Shown here piece after piece: positions 16,825 to 25,796 of a DNA stretch of 51,228 nucleotides; positions within the stretch are counted from its first letter, which is position 1, and each line of letters opens with the position of its first letter. The DNA is from Halioglobus sp. (GTDB lineage Bacteria; Pseudomonadota; Gammaproteobacteria; Pseudomonadales; Halieaceae). The stretch lies in contig PABK01000015.1 in NCBI GenBank assembly GCA_002699145.1, positions 1 to 51,228 on the forward strand, written 5' to 3'. The position numbers were made by a program, and so were the translations under genes. Under the pieces are notes generated by a model. It was not told the origin of the DNA. It saw only the letters and a list, made by a program, of their open reading frames with translations, and did no database searches.

Positions 16825-17533
16825 ATCCCCCGCTCTCCTGACTGCTGCGCTGGCGCTTGTCGGCTGCGCCAGTCAGGAGACCCTCCTCCCCGAGACCGAA
16901 CACACCATGCTGCATATCTATCGCGGCGCGATGACAGCGCAAGGGCGGAACGATCTCGATCCCCTCCAGATGGCAGATGTTTGCAGCGTGCTCGCGCTGC
17001 CGAATGAGAAAATGGCCATCGAGGACTGCGAGCACACGGTACGCGATCACGTATCCGCGATGTACCGGCACATCGACGCACAACCAGCCGGAGAGGATCT
17101 CGATTACCTGCCCTATACCCGGGAAGTCGCCACAGAAATCGACAACCTGTTCCCGCGCCTCGAAAACCCCGACATTGTCATTTACGTCTACCCGCACCTG
17201 GCGACCCGTACCCGCGCACCCATCCCTGGCTACAGCACGGTGATCCCACTGTATGACCAGGTGCATTACCGCCTGCCGGGTGAGTCGCAACGCAGCACAT
17301 CGGCGGCGCTGGCCGGTACCGCCGTGGCGACGGGCCTTCCAAAAGACATTCCGGCGGGCACCGGCCACAGTGCGCCTAACGATAGCTCTGCCCTGGAGCG
17401 TTATCACAAAAGTAGCCACCTGGAGGGACGCCCCCAGACACCGGAAACAGCACCGGAAACAGCGCCGATAACCGCGCGGGATGGCGCTGCCGGGGAAGCA
17501 CCCGGCGACGCCAGCGTGGAGGACGAGCAATGA
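16811..17533 (+). CDS. Conjugative transfer region lipoprotein, TIGR03751 family (TraV/VirB7-like)
   Basis: The 240-residue protein begins MHWIKSPALLTAALALVGC; the lipobox LVGC puts the lipidated cysteine at residue 19. GTG 16811 is chosen because AAGGAG (16799-16804) ends six bases before it; an ATG at 16790 would add seven residues before the signal peptide. The family block LHIYRGAMTAQGRNDLDPLQM follows. The C-terminus (about 190-240) is low-complexity, with Pro-Glu-Thr repeats. The likely role is anchoring the core complex in the outer membrane. Confidence 0.88.
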   Translation: MHWIKSPALLTAALALVGCASQETLLPETEHTMLHIYRGAMTAQGRNDLDPLQMADVCSVLALPNEKMAIEDCEHTVRDHVSAMYRHIDAQPAGEDLDYLPYTREVATEIDNLFPRLENPDIVIYVYPHLATRTRAPIPGYSTVIPLYDQVHYRLPGESQRSTSAALAGTAVATGLPKDIPAGTGHSAPNDSSALERYHKSSHLEGRPQTPETAPETAPITARDGAAGEAPGDASVEDEQ

Positions 17534-20268
17534 CCGCCTCGGAACCGATACCCCGGCGTGCGGATCCGGTGCGCAAGCGGCCGCTATCGAAAACCGCGCA
17601 GCAAGGCCTTTTCCGGCGCCAGCGCTCCTTCGTGGACTTCCTGCCCTGGGTGGAGGCGCTACCGGAGCACAAGGCGATCTTGCTGGCTGATGGGGTCAGT
17701 GTCGGCGCCGTCCTGGAAGTGACCCCGATTGGCACCGAGGGACGTAGCACTGACTACCTGGGCCAGGTGCGCGACACGGTGCAGGATGCTCTGCAGGACA
17801 GCTTTGATGAACACGACACCGCGCCCTGGGTGATCCAGACCTACACTTTCGATGAGCCGGACCTCGAAGGGCCCGCCAGTGCGGTGGCGGACTATGTGCG
17901 TCCCGTGGCCCGGGGAACCGAGTACACCGAGGCCTATCTGGCCCTGCTCAACCGCCACTACCGGGGGATCAGTAAGCCCGGCGGTTTGTTTAGGGACGCG
18001 GTGGTGACCCACAGCCCGTGGCGCGGCGCGGTGCGCCGCAACCTGCTGGTGCTGTACCGCAAGCTCCCGACCCACAAACGCCGACGGGGTAAGCACGAAC
18101 CCGCGATGAATCGCGACATGGCGTTGTTGGATCTGTCTGAGGCGGTGGACAAGTTCACCCATGCCCTGCAGCCCGCCGGGGTTCAGCTGCGGCGTCTTAG
18201 TGGCACGGAATTCCACGACTGGCTGCTGGGTTTTTTCAACCACGGCACGGATCTGTTTGGCGGCGATCTGAAGGCTTTTATGCACGAAACCCGACGTGAT
18301 GACGAGACGCTGCCCTACGGAGACCGGTTCGCCGAAACCCTGTTCTATGATCACCCGCGCAGTGACCAGGATAACCAGTGTTGGTGGTTTGGCCAGTCCG
18401 CCCTGCGCTGCCTGTCCATCGATGGTTTGCGCCGGCGCCCCGCGGTCGGGCAGGTCACCGGAGAGACCCGGCGGGGGGATGGGCACAACACCCTGATCGA
18501 CTTCCTGCCGCCGGGCAGCGTGTTCGTGAGCACCCTGGTAGTCATCCCCCAGGACACCCTGGAAAGCCATATCCAGGCCATTGACGCTTCGGCCATCGGC
18601 GATAACAGCGAATCGGCCCAGGTCCGCAAGGATTGCGAGACCGCGCGGGAGATTCTGGCCTCCCGGCAGAAGTGCTACCGGGCCCAGTATGCCGTGTACC
18701 TGCGCGGCGATTCAGTCACCCAACTGAACGAGCGCACCACGGCCCTGCGCGCTCGCTTACTGAATTACGGCTTCCGGGCCATTGCGCCACGGGATGACTT
18801 CACGGCGCTGGATGCGGCGATCCGCAACCTGCCGATGGTCTACGACCCGGCGCAGGATGCCAGGGAGGGCTGGCGGGGCGCCCAGATCACCCTGGTGCAG
18901 CACATGGCCAACCTGTCGTGCTGTTTTGGGCGCGCCCGGGGGACCGGCCATCCCGGGATTGCGCTGTTCAATCGGGGTGGCGAGCCGATGTTCTTTGATC
19001 CCCTCAATCCCGCCGACCGCCAGAAAAATGCCCATATGCTAATCCTGGGGCCCACCGGGGCGGGCAAGTCCGCCACGGTGATTGCCATGCTGGCCCATGT
19101 GATGGCGATCCACCGACCGCGGCTGTTCGTGATCGAGGCCGGCAATTCTTTCGGGCTGCTGGGGCAGTGGTTTGCCTCCCTCGGCCTGTCGGTTAATCAG
19201 GTGTCCTTAAAACCTGGTGGCGGTGTGTCCTTGAGCCCATTTGCGGACGCCCACCTGCTGCTCGAACTCGACGGCCCGGTCTTCGATACCCTGGAGGCCG
19301 CACCGTCGGAGGACGACGAGGACGAGCCCCGGGACATCATGGGCGAGCTGGAAATTGTGGCCCTGTTAATGATTACCGGCGGCGAGGAGCGCGAGGCGCG
19401 GGAGATCCGCCGGGCCGACCGCAGCATGATCCGCCGGGCGATTCTGGAGGCGGCACGGGCTGCCCATGCCGAGGACCGGGCGACCCTGACTCAGGATGTG
19501 CGCGACGCGTTCTTTACCCTCGCAACACAGGCCCAGACCGATCTCGAAGCGAACAAGCTGCGCAACATGGGCCAGGCCATTGATATGTACACCCACGCTT
19601 TCAACGGTGAGGTGTTTAATTCGGTGGGTACTCCCTGGAAGGAGGCGGACGTCACGATTATTGATCTGGCCACCTTTGCCCGGGAGGGCTACGAGGCCAA
19701 CCTCGCCATTGCGGTGATCAGCTGCCTTAACCGGATTAACCACATCGCCGAGCGCGACCAGTTCACGGACCGGGAGATCGTCGTGACCATCGATGAGGCC
19801 CATGTAATAACGACCAACCCGCTGCTGGCGCCGTTTCTTGTAAAGATCGTAAAAATGTGGCGCAAGCTCGGCGCCTGGCTGTGGAGCGCCACTCAGAACA
19901 TGGAGGATTACCCGGCGGCCGCCAAGAAGATGTTGAACATGGTCGAGTGGTGGCTGTGCCTGGTGATGCCCAAGGAGGAGGTCGAGGCCCTGGGGGAATA
20001 CCGCCAGCTCGACGATGGCCAGCGCGCGATGTTGCTCTCCGCCAGCAAGGCGCCCTTGAAATACACCGAAGGGGTGCTGATGACCGAACGCCATGAATAC
20101 CTGACTCGCAATGTGCCGCCGTCCTTGATGCTGGCCCTCGCCCAGACGGAAAAGCATGAAAAAGCCACGCGCAACGCCCTGATGCGCGAGCATGGTTGTT
20201 CCGAACTGGCCGCGGCGCTGAAAGTGGCGGAGCAGATCGACCGGGCCCGGGGGATCGGTCATGCGTAG
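17530..20268 (+). CDS. Conjugative transfer ATPase, PFL_4706 family (TraC/VirB4-like)
   Basis: The 912-residue VirB4-class ATPase powers pilus assembly and substrate transfer from the cytoplasmic face. The N-terminal half is the VirB4/TraC structural domain. The C-terminal ATPase has Walker A GPTGAGKSA near residues 507-515, ViEAGNSFGLLG after it, Walker B IVVTIDEAHVI near 750 and a WSATQNMEDYP segment. A Glu/Asp-rich loop (about residues 595-607) interrupts the ATPase domain, as in other PFL_4706 members. It overlaps both neighbours and is the best marker of this transfer class. Confidence 0.92.
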   Translation: MTASEPIPRRADPVRKRPLSKTAQQGLFRRQRSFVDFLPWVEALPEHKAILLADGVSVGAVLEVTPIGTEGRSTDYLGQVRDTVQDALQDSFDEHDTAPWVIQTYTFDEPDLEGPASAVADYVRPVARGTEYTEAYLALLNRHYRGISKPGGLFRDAVVTHSPWRGAVRRNLLVLYRKLPTHKRRRGKHEPAMNRDMALLDLSEAVDKFTHALQPAGVQLRRLSGTEFHDWLLGFFNHGTDLFGGDLKAFMHETRRDDETLPYGDRFAETLFYDHPRSDQDNQCWWFGQSALRCLSIDGLRRRPAVGQVTGETRRGDGHNTLIDFLPPGSVFVSTLVVIPQDTLESHIQAIDASAIGDNSESAQVRKDCETAREILASRQKCYRAQYAVYLRGDSVTQLNERTTALRARLLNYGFRAIAPRDDFTALDAAIRNLPMVYDPAQDAREGWRGAQITLVQHMANLSCCFGRARGTGHPGIALFNRGGEPMFFDPLNPADRQKNAHMLILGPTGAGKSATVIAMLAHVMAIHRPRLFVIEAGNSFGLLGQWFASLGLSVNQVSLKPGGGVSLSPFADAHLLLELDGPVFDTLEAAPSEDDEDEPRDIMGELEIVALLMITGGEEREAREIRRADRSMIRRAILEAARAAHAEDRATLTQDVRDAFFTLATQAQTDLEANKLRNMGQAIDMYTHAFNGEVFNSVGTPWKEADVTIIDLATFAREGYEANLAIAVISCLNRINHIAERDQFTDREIVVTIDEAHVITTNPLLAPFLVKIVKMWRKLGAWLWSATQNMEDYPAAAKKMLNMVEWWLCLVMPKEEVEALGEYRQLDDGQRAMLLSASKAPLKYTEGVLMTERHEYLTRNVPPSLMLALAQTEKHEKATRNALMREHGCSELAAALKVAEQIDRARGIGHA

Positions 20269-20668
20269 GGTGCTGCCTTCGCTGTTCCTTCTCTTACATC
20301 TGGTGTCGGCCCACGGGTTTGAGGTCACGGTCTTTACCGCCGAGGATCTGCCGCCGCTGCGCGGGCTCGAACAGGCCAGCATGGTTTATACCCTGGGTGA
20401 CACCCGAATGCCGTTGGCGCGGCTGACGTTTTCCAACCCTGATAATGCCGAACAAGCAAAGCGCGCCGCATTGCATCGACTGAACTCGCCGGCCGGCCAG
20501 GCGGTCCTGGAGGCGGTACGCGACAAAGCGACTGCGGTGGCGATGGCGCAACTGCTGCACATCGAGCGCTTGCCCGCCGTGCTGGTCTCGCCGGGCTATG
20601 TGGTGTACGGCATTTACGATGTGGCCGAAGCCCTGCGTAAGGTGGAGGCTTATCGTGCGACTCCGTAG
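20261..20668 (+). CDS. ICE protein PFL_4709 (TIGR03757) family
   Basis: A 135-residue exported protein with a signal peptide (LPSLFLLLHLVSAHG). It shows EVTVFTAEDLPPL, a LNSPAGQAVLEAV helix and a C-terminal IERLPAVLVSPGYVVYGIYDVAEAL, a thioredoxin-like layout without a CxxC pair that matches the TrbC-like half of F-type TraW/TrbC proteins. It overlaps the ATPase gene by eight bases and the following gene by 14. Confidence 0.8.
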   Translation: MRRVLPSLFLLLHLVSAHGFEVTVFTAEDLPPLRGLEQASMVYTLGDTRMPLARLTFSNPDNAEQAKRAALHRLNSPAGQAVLEAVRDKATAVAMAQLLHIERLPAVLVSPGYVVYGIYDVAEALRKVEAYRATP

Positions 20669-21611
20669 TGCGTGTCTGCTGTGGCTGCTGCTGTGGTGGG
20701 GATCAGGACCGGCCAGCGCCCAGATAACCGGTGGTAATGCCACCGTCAGCTCCGGCGAGATTGTCACCGCGGCTTTGGACCTTACCTGTCAGGCTTATCG
20801 TCCTATCGGTCTGTGTGTGTGGATGACGTGTACTCCGCTGGGGTGTGAGTTCGACTTCTCGGTGCGGGCGGAGCACTACATCCCCGAAGTCGTGGTGACC
20901 GCCTATCCCTTTCTCGGCAACACCAGCTGGCCAGAATCGAGTGGCTTTGCCCGACGGACCGAATTTGCACAGGACGGCGGTGCCAGCGATGAAGGTGGCG
21001 CGTCCGTGCGCGAGCAGGCGCTCAAGTTCAAACACAGCGATGTGATCGGCTCGCCGGGTGTGAGCAACTACTGGCGGTACGCGGCGGCCAGCACCGAGGC
21101 GCTGCCGTTCTGTACACCGCTTACCTTTCCGATGACGCCCTATTTCGTCAGCAGTTTTGACCCGGCCTGGCGCGATCCCACGGTCGAGGCAGGGCTGTCG
21201 CTGCTGCATGTTTTCGAGCGGGTAGGACGGGGCGCCGCCACCTTTGCCAACCTGTATCCGCGTCACGGCTTCGTTACCCAGAGCCATGACTATAAAAGTG
21301 CACTGACCGCGGCGATCCGCGCGATGGATATCGTCAGCCAGGACTACCAGCCCCATGTCTATGTGCCCCTCGATGCGTACGGCGCCCCGGGGCAGGGCCA
21401 GTGGTCGCCACAGGGGCTGGGAGAGGTGCGGTATCAGCAGCTGACGCCGAGTCTTAAGGCCTGCGCGGTGCTGCCGGATATCGACGACACCCTTTATCCC
21501 CACGATCCCTATACGGGGCGGTTGAACCAGACCCGTGGCAACGCCTGGCAGGTGTGGCGCCCTTACCGCTGCTGCGAGCCCGCCGGGGCCGCACTGATAC
21601 TGACGCTCTAG
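20655..21611 (+). CDS. ICE protein PFL_4710 (TIGR03756) family (TraU-like)
   Basis: The 318-residue protein starts at GTG 20655, with GGAGG six bases upstream, which gives a clean signal peptide (MRLRSACLLWLLLWWGSGPA, cleaved after SAQ). The mature protein is cysteine-rich (CQAYRPIGLCVWMTCTPLGCEF), a TraU hallmark, and shows FYxxP-like segments typical of the family. It is a periplasmic mating-pair component. The longer frame from 20598 lacks a signal peptide at its start and was rejected. Confidence 0.85.
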   Translation: MRLRSACLLWLLLWWGSGPASAQITGGNATVSSGEIVTAALDLTCQAYRPIGLCVWMTCTPLGCEFDFSVRAEHYIPEVVVTAYPFLGNTSWPESSGFARRTEFAQDGGASDEGGASVREQALKFKHSDVIGSPGVSNYWRYAAASTEALPFCTPLTFPMTPYFVSSFDPAWRDPTVEAGLSLLHVFERVGRGAATFANLYPRHGFVTQSHDYKSALTAAIRAMDIVSQDYQPHVYVPLDAYGAPGQGQWSPQGLGEVRYQQLTPSLKACAVLPDIDDTLYPHDPYTGRLNQTRGNAWQVWRPYRCCEPAGAALILTL

Positions 21612-21620
21612 GAGACGTCG

Positions 21621-22949
21621 ATGGCTCCCATAGTTCAAAGGCTCCTGCCGCTCTTCGTCATGCTCGGGACGGTGTTTTCCAGCGTTGGGGTACAGGCTAC
21701 CGACCAGACCTTCTATTACGGCATCGGAGGCGGCGAGCCAATATCCCGGCCGGCGAGCAATCGCAACAGCACGGTACGGGTCGGTGGCGATGTCGCCTGG
21801 AACACCGATCTAATGTGCGGGAATTTCGACATGTCGGTTTCCGTCAGCGAGCAGCTGGCGGGAATCAAGGGTTCATTCACGGACATGATGGACAATGTCA
21901 TCAGCTCGGCTACCGGTGCGGTGGCCTCCCTGCCGGCGCTGGTGATCCAGCGGGTAAACCCGGCCCTCTACGATCTGCTGCAAAACGGAGTGTTGCAGGC
22001 CTCTGCAGAATTCCAGATCGCGCGAACCTCTTGCGAGGAACTGGTAGGCAAAATGGAGGAGGCGATCGGCAATGACCGCTGGGAAACAGTTGCCCGGGGC
22101 GGTTGGTGGGGCGAGCAATCCGTGGGTGGTGCGGAAATCCTGCAGACCAAGGAAGGCGCCGATTCCGATGGTATAGACCGGGGTGTGGTGTGGGTTGGCG
22201 GTGGACGTCGTGGCGGTCGCAATCAGCCGCCGATAGCACCCGTCGAGGATGCGGCCCGGGCGGGCTACAACCTGCTGCTTAACCGCACGGCCACCAACAC
22301 TACGAGCACAACAGCCACCTGCGCCGGGGCAGCGATCTGCGAGGAATGGGAGAACCCGCAGGCCTTTGCCGACTGGGCGGTGCGCGTCGTGGGCGATAAA
22401 TCCATCCGCACCTGTAGCGGCTGCGACAAGATCGAGGTGCAGGCGGGAATGGGCTTGGCCCACGAGGTCGCCCGGCTCTCCGAGGACATCGACATCGAGC
22501 TGACCGCACTGGTGGCGGCGGCCGATGCCCCCTCCGCCGCAGAACTGGAGGCTGTGTCCGGTGGCCCCAGCCTGCGCATCTCACGCCCGGTAATCGAGGC
22601 GCTGCGCGAGGAAAACGTGAACCTGCAGCCGCAGCTGATTACCCGTCTGGCCGGAGAAATGGCGTTGGCCCGGACGATGGAGCGAGCCATGATCGCTCGC
22701 CGCGCTCTGCTTGCTGGTCGCGATGAGCCCAATGTGGCGAATGTCGCCGTGGGCGTCGAAGAAATAGAGCGCTACATCGGGGAACTCGAGCAGGACATTG
22801 ACAACCTGCTCTACGAGATCGACATCCGCCAGCGAGTGGCGACCAGCATGCCCGCGGCCCTGTTGCAGCGCCAGGCCGCGCGCAACCAGGTCATGCAGGT
22901 GGAGCCGGTACCGCCTTCGAAGTTCCGCGACGGGGCGACTACGCCATGA
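21621..22949 (+). CDS. ICE protein PFL_4711 (TIGR03755) family (TraH-like)
   Basis: The 442-residue protein has a signal peptide (LLPLFVMLGTVFSSVGVQA) and the family opening FYYGIGGGEPISRPA. A WNTDLMCGNFDMSVSVSEQL block follows, then helices and a coiled-coil C-terminus. In F-type systems TraH and TraF/TraU stabilise mating pairs in the periplasm; this family takes that position. AGGAGA lies about seven bases before the ATG. Confidence 0.85.
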   Translation: MAPIVQRLLPLFVMLGTVFSSVGVQATDQTFYYGIGGGEPISRPASNRNSTVRVGGDVAWNTDLMCGNFDMSVSVSEQLAGIKGSFTDMMDNVISSATGAVASLPALVIQRVNPALYDLLQNGVLQASAEFQIARTSCEELVGKMEEAIGNDRWETVARGGWWGEQSVGGAEILQTKEGADSDGIDRGVVWVGGGRRGGRNQPPIAPVEDAARAGYNLLLNRTATNTTSTTATCAGAAICEEWENPQAFADWAVRVVGDKSIRTCSGCDKIEVQAGMGLAHEVARLSEDIDIELTALVAAADAPSAAELEAVSGGPSLRISRPVIEALREENVNLQPQLITRLAGEMALARTMERAMIARRALLAGRDEPNVANVAVGVEEIERYIGELEQDIDNLLYEIDIRQRVATSMPAALLQRQAARNQVMQVEPVPPSKFRDGATTP

Positions 22950-23293
22950 GCTGGCGCTGGGCGCGCATTGCTCTGGGCTGGCTGGCCCTGACCATGGCGG
23001 TACTGGTGGGGATGAGCCTGGTCCTGTGGTGGTGGGGCATGGATCCCCGTGCGCCGGGAGATCGGGTCGGTGAGTTGAACACCGCGATTGGGCCCTGGCG
23101 CGGGGCGTTACAAGTCTTGCGTGTCATCCTCTGGTGCCTGGCCGGGTATTTCTGGGAAACCCTCGGAAAATACTGGCTCAGGCTGACCCCGGATCAACTC
23201 CGGCAGTGGATGCGCCTGCGGCGCACCGTCGTCGGTGGGTTGCTCATCCTCGAGGGACTGATGGTGTTCAGTCGGCTGTTGGGCGCGGGATAG
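22946..23293 (+). CDS. Small membrane protein of the transfer cluster
   Basis: A 115-residue protein with a transmembrane helix at residues ~7-30 (WLALTMAVLVGMSLVLWWWGM), a second hydrophobic stretch around VLRVILWCLAGYFWETLG and a third near the C-terminus (GGLLILEGLMVFSRLLG). Proteins of this size lie between PFL_4711 and TraG in related elements; the role is unknown. Its start overlaps the previous stop (ATGA). Confidence 0.75.
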   Translation: MSWRWARIALGWLALTMAVLVGMSLVLWWWGMDPRAPGDRVGELNTAIGPWRGALQVLRVILWCLAGYFWETLGKYWLRLTPDQLRQWMRLRRTVVGGLLILEGLMVFSRLLGAG

Positions 23294-23304
23294 GGAATAG
23301 AGCG

Positions 23305-24960
23305 ATGGGCGTAGCGAGTTACTTTGAGTTTGTGACGACGCTGTTCGGGTGGATTTTGTACCAGGGTATTTGGGCAGTGTTGGTGGATACGGGAATTGTG
23401 TTCATCCCCCTCATCGCCATGGTGCTGGGTCATGTCCTGGACAGTCACAAGGGCGGGGACGATGAAGGATCCGCCGCGATCCAGTCGCTCAAGAAAGTCG
23501 AATCCGACTTTATTGCGATGTTGGGTGTTCTGATATTCGCGGCAATCCCGATGCTCGATGTGGAGCTAACCGATATGGAGTACCACAAGCCGGCCCTGCG
23601 CTGTACGGATACACCGGAAACCATTCCGGGCACGGCGACCGGTACCACCTATGATGCCACCCTGGCGACCATCGCAGATGAGACGGGCGCCATCCCCCTG
23701 TGGTGGGCGATGCTGCACTGGGTGTCGAAGGCGGTGACCGCCGCGTCGGTGGCGGCGGTTCCCTGCTCCTACGATGTGGCGAGTGTCGAGTACCGCCTGG
23801 CTGAAGCAAATCTGGACGATCCGGTGCTCAACCAGGAGTTGGAGCAGTTCAAGAACGATTGCTGGCGGCCGGCGTACTCCCGCCTCAGTCGGACCACCAT
23901 GGCGAGCCTCACCACGGCGGAGAAGCAGGACGCGACCTGGCTGGGCTCTGAATATCTGCTGGGTTCGGGGTTGTACGATCGCTACCACAGCACCGTGCCC
24001 AACCCGCAATTCGCCTTCGATGCGACTCGGGACGCGGGCTACGAGGCCTATCAGGTGGAGGGCGGTTTTCCGGACTGTCGGGCGTGGTGGAGCGATGGTG
24101 CTGTAGGGCTGCGGCGCCGGGTGCTGGATAACATCCCGGCGGATCTGCGCAACGAGATGATCTACAACGCGGACAACCTGATCCAGGAAACCTCGACAGT
24201 GACGCTCAGTGCATCGGAGCGGGAGGATGTGTTCCTGCGCAAATACCTGGCCGTGAAGCGCGCCTCGGAGGCGGTGGGTTCTGACATGCCCCTGGCGGTG
24301 ACCTACGGCGACGGTGCTGGGCAGGTTCGCCAGGGACGATTCGCCGACTGGCGTAACAGTGAAAACCCAGTTCTACAGCGTGCGGGTAACGTGCTCAACA
24401 CCGGCGCGAGTTTGATTCTTGGCGAGCCGGTGCGTGATGCCGGTGCAGCGGGGGTGGCGCTCATCGGCTCGGCCCTGAAAGCTCCCGCGGCGATGGGGGA
24501 AGGCTATGCCATGCGTAATGGCATCAGCCTGTTCCAATCTCTGGCGCTCATGATGATGATCATTGCCCTACCGTTCCTACTCATATTCGGGCGCTATGGC
24601 CTGCGCGCCCTGATCACGCTTAGCGTCATCTACTTCGGGTTCCATTTTCTGACGTTTATCTGGGCCGTCGCCTTCTGGGTCGATAACAACCTGATACATC
24701 TATTGACCAGTGCGGGTGGCCTGAGCGTGTTCGCCTCGGGTACCAGCGTCACCCAGTCATTGATCCTGCTTTATGTATCCCGGTTTTTGTACATCGTGTT
24801 TCCCATCCTCTATCTCACCGCGGTTGGGTGGGTTGGCTATCATGCGGGAACATCGGGCTTGCTAGAAGGGTATGGTCAGAAGTCAGGAGCGATTGGTGCC
24901 GCAGGTGGTCATGCGGTTGGGCAGGTAGCGACCAAAGTCGCTACCAAGGGGAAAGCCTAG
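23305..24960 (+). CDS. traG: TraG N-terminal-domain protein, mating-pair stabilisation
   Basis: From ATG 23305 this is a 551-residue inner-membrane protein. N-terminal helices (YFEFVTTLFGWILYQGIW and VFIPLIAMVLGHVL) and a cluster of helices at about residues 400-515 enclose a large periplasmic region. The conserved CSYDVASVEYRL and GFPDCRAWW segments fit the TraG_N family, which acts in mating-pair stabilisation and, in F, in entry exclusion. The frame open from 23134 overlaps the previous gene; the start at 23305 is the first that places the N-terminal helix correctly. It ends the continuous transfer operon. Confidence 0.88.
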   Translation: MGVASYFEFVTTLFGWILYQGIWAVLVDTGIVFIPLIAMVLGHVLDSHKGGDDEGSAAIQSLKKVESDFIAMLGVLIFAAIPMLDVELTDMEYHKPALRCTDTPETIPGTATGTTYDATLATIADETGAIPLWWAMLHWVSKAVTAASVAAVPCSYDVASVEYRLAEANLDDPVLNQELEQFKNDCWRPAYSRLSRTTMASLTTAEKQDATWLGSEYLLGSGLYDRYHSTVPNPQFAFDATRDAGYEAYQVEGGFPDCRAWWSDGAVGLRRRVLDNIPADLRNEMIYNADNLIQETSTVTLSASEREDVFLRKYLAVKRASEAVGSDMPLAVTYGDGAGQVRQGRFADWRNSENPVLQRAGNVLNTGASLILGEPVRDAGAAGVALIGSALKAPAAMGEGYAMRNGISLFQSLALMMMIIALPFLLIFGRYGLRALITLSVIYFGFHFLTFIWAVAFWVDNNLIHLLTSAGGLSVFASGTSVTQSLILLYVSRFLYIVFPILYLTAVGWVGYHAGTSGLLEGYGQKSGAIGAAGGHAVGQVATKVATKGKA

Positions 24961-24963
24961 TGG

Positions 24964-25194
24964 TCAGCTATGGACGTCGTGCGTGCTATGGGGTTTTGAG
25001 AAAACTCGAACACCATTGCGGCCATCACCATGAGGTGAGTCATGATACTGCTTCTGAACCGGGCCAGGGAGATGATCGTCCTCAGTGTCTGGGAGATCAA
25101 CGTGACGCAGGACCTCGACAGCAGCAGAGCCAATCTCGCTCACGAGACTGGTACAGGCGCGCATCAGCCCAAAGAAAATGTCTTTCATCGTCAT
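24964..25194 (-). CDS. Possible small protein gene, start near a hairpin
   Basis: This 76-residue open frame is not recognised. It opens MTMKDIFFGLMRACTSLVSEIGSA, a plausible amphipathic helix, and becomes polar and His-rich towards the C-terminus. Support: a good GGAGG lies eight bases before ATG 25194. Against: the C-terminal half has unremarkable composition and the gene runs antisense between traG and the csrA-like operon. The GGAGG falls inside the left arm of the inverted repeat at 25197-25263, so translation could be masked by RNA folding. Confidence 0.3.
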   Translation of the reverse strand: MTMKDIFFGLMRACTSLVSEIGSAAVEVLRHVDLPDTEDDHLPGPVQKQYHDSPHGDGRNGVRVFSKPHSTHDVHS

Positions 25195-25196
25195 CT

Positions 25197-25263
25197 CACC
25201 GCCCTCCAAGCCGGTGTGTCGGCTTTTCAAGCGTAGCACGACAAACCGGTTTGGAGGGCGGTG
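25197..25263. repeat. 25-bp imperfect inverted repeat
   Basis: Arms 25197-25221 and 25239-25263 are reverse complements except at two positions, with a 17-base loop (25222-25238). Each arm carries GGAGGGCGGTG facing outwards, on the minus strand to the left and the plus strand to the right. No T tract follows on either side, so a classical terminator is unlikely. It could be a hairpin masking ribosome sites, a palindromic operator or a recombination or transfer site. Confidence 0.8.
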
Positions 25264-25377
25264 GATTCAGGATACGCCCGTTCCGGCTGGTTCCGCAAAA
25301 AAGGCGCGATACGCGGACGCATTGGCCGGATCAGTGTCAGAAGTTTGTTTCATCACATACCGCCAGGAAGTTGGTCT

Positions 25378-25590
25378 ATGCAGCGAACAACACTCATGCT
25401 TGAACTAGAGCCGCGCCAGGTGAAGGCGTTGCTGGCCTTTTCCCGGCAAGTCTCGCGAGATGACGTCAAGCGCCTGTTGGGCGAGAACGTCGACCCGGAG
25501 CCAGTGATCAGTGCGCTGGAAGAGTTCCATTGGCAGCTGGCGTTCTCGGGAAACCGTGAAGCGTTGGAGCTGGTATCGCGATATGGATAG
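25378..25590 (+). CDS. Small protein upstream of csrA-like gene, unknown function
   Basis: From ATG 25378 (AGGAAG eight bases upstream) the protein has 70 residues; an ATG at 25396 and an upstream GTG at 25261 are alternatives. It is amphipathic and probably all-helical (LEPRQVKALLAFSRQVSRDDVKRLLGENV, split by a turn, then VISALEEFHWQLAFSG). I do not recognise the family. It precedes the csrA-like gene by 14 bases and is likely co-transcribed with it. Confidence 0.55.
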   Translation: MQRTTLMLELEPRQVKALLAFSRQVSRDDVKRLLGENVDPEPVISALEEFHWQLAFSGNREALELVSRYG

Positions 25591-25604
25591 CAGGAGATGT
25601 AAAG

Positions 25605-25796
25605 ATGCTGATACTGGCCCGTAAGGTGGGTGAGGGACTCCACATTGGCAATGACACGACACTGGTGGTCGAGGCGATCGCACACGGTGAAGTCAGGTTT
25701 CGCGTGGAGGGTTGCAAGGTCACATCCCGGGTGCGGGAGAAGGTGGCATCGACGGGGCGCTCCCTGCCGATGCTTAGATCCCGGGGAGACCGATGA
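25605..25796 (+). CDS. csrA: CsrA/RsmA-like RNA-binding regulator
   Basis: The 63-residue protein matches CsrA along its length: MLILARKVGEGLHIGNDTTL opens as CsrA does (MLIL-x-R-x-x-GE...IG), a Val-rich strand follows, and RVREKV keeps Arg44 and Glu45 at the positions of the RNA-contacting VHREEI segment. The valine before that arginine is changed, and the C-terminal tail is unusual. CsrA dimers bind GGA motifs in mRNA leaders and block or stabilise translation. AGGAG lies eight bases before the start, and the stop overlaps topB (ATGA). Csr paralogues on ICEs are known from Legionella, where they affect element and host traits; a similar job is inferred here. Confidence 0.85.
   Translation: MLILARKVGEGLHIGNDTTLVVEAIAHGEVRFRVEGCKVTSRVREKVASTGRSLPMLRSRGDR

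Noticed and set aside
25042-25236. Plus-strand open frame opening MILLLNRAREMIVL, slightly CsrA-like at the start
   Set aside because: The similarity ends after a few residues and lacks the GE and IG motifs; it overlaps the inverted repeat and the minus-strand frame.
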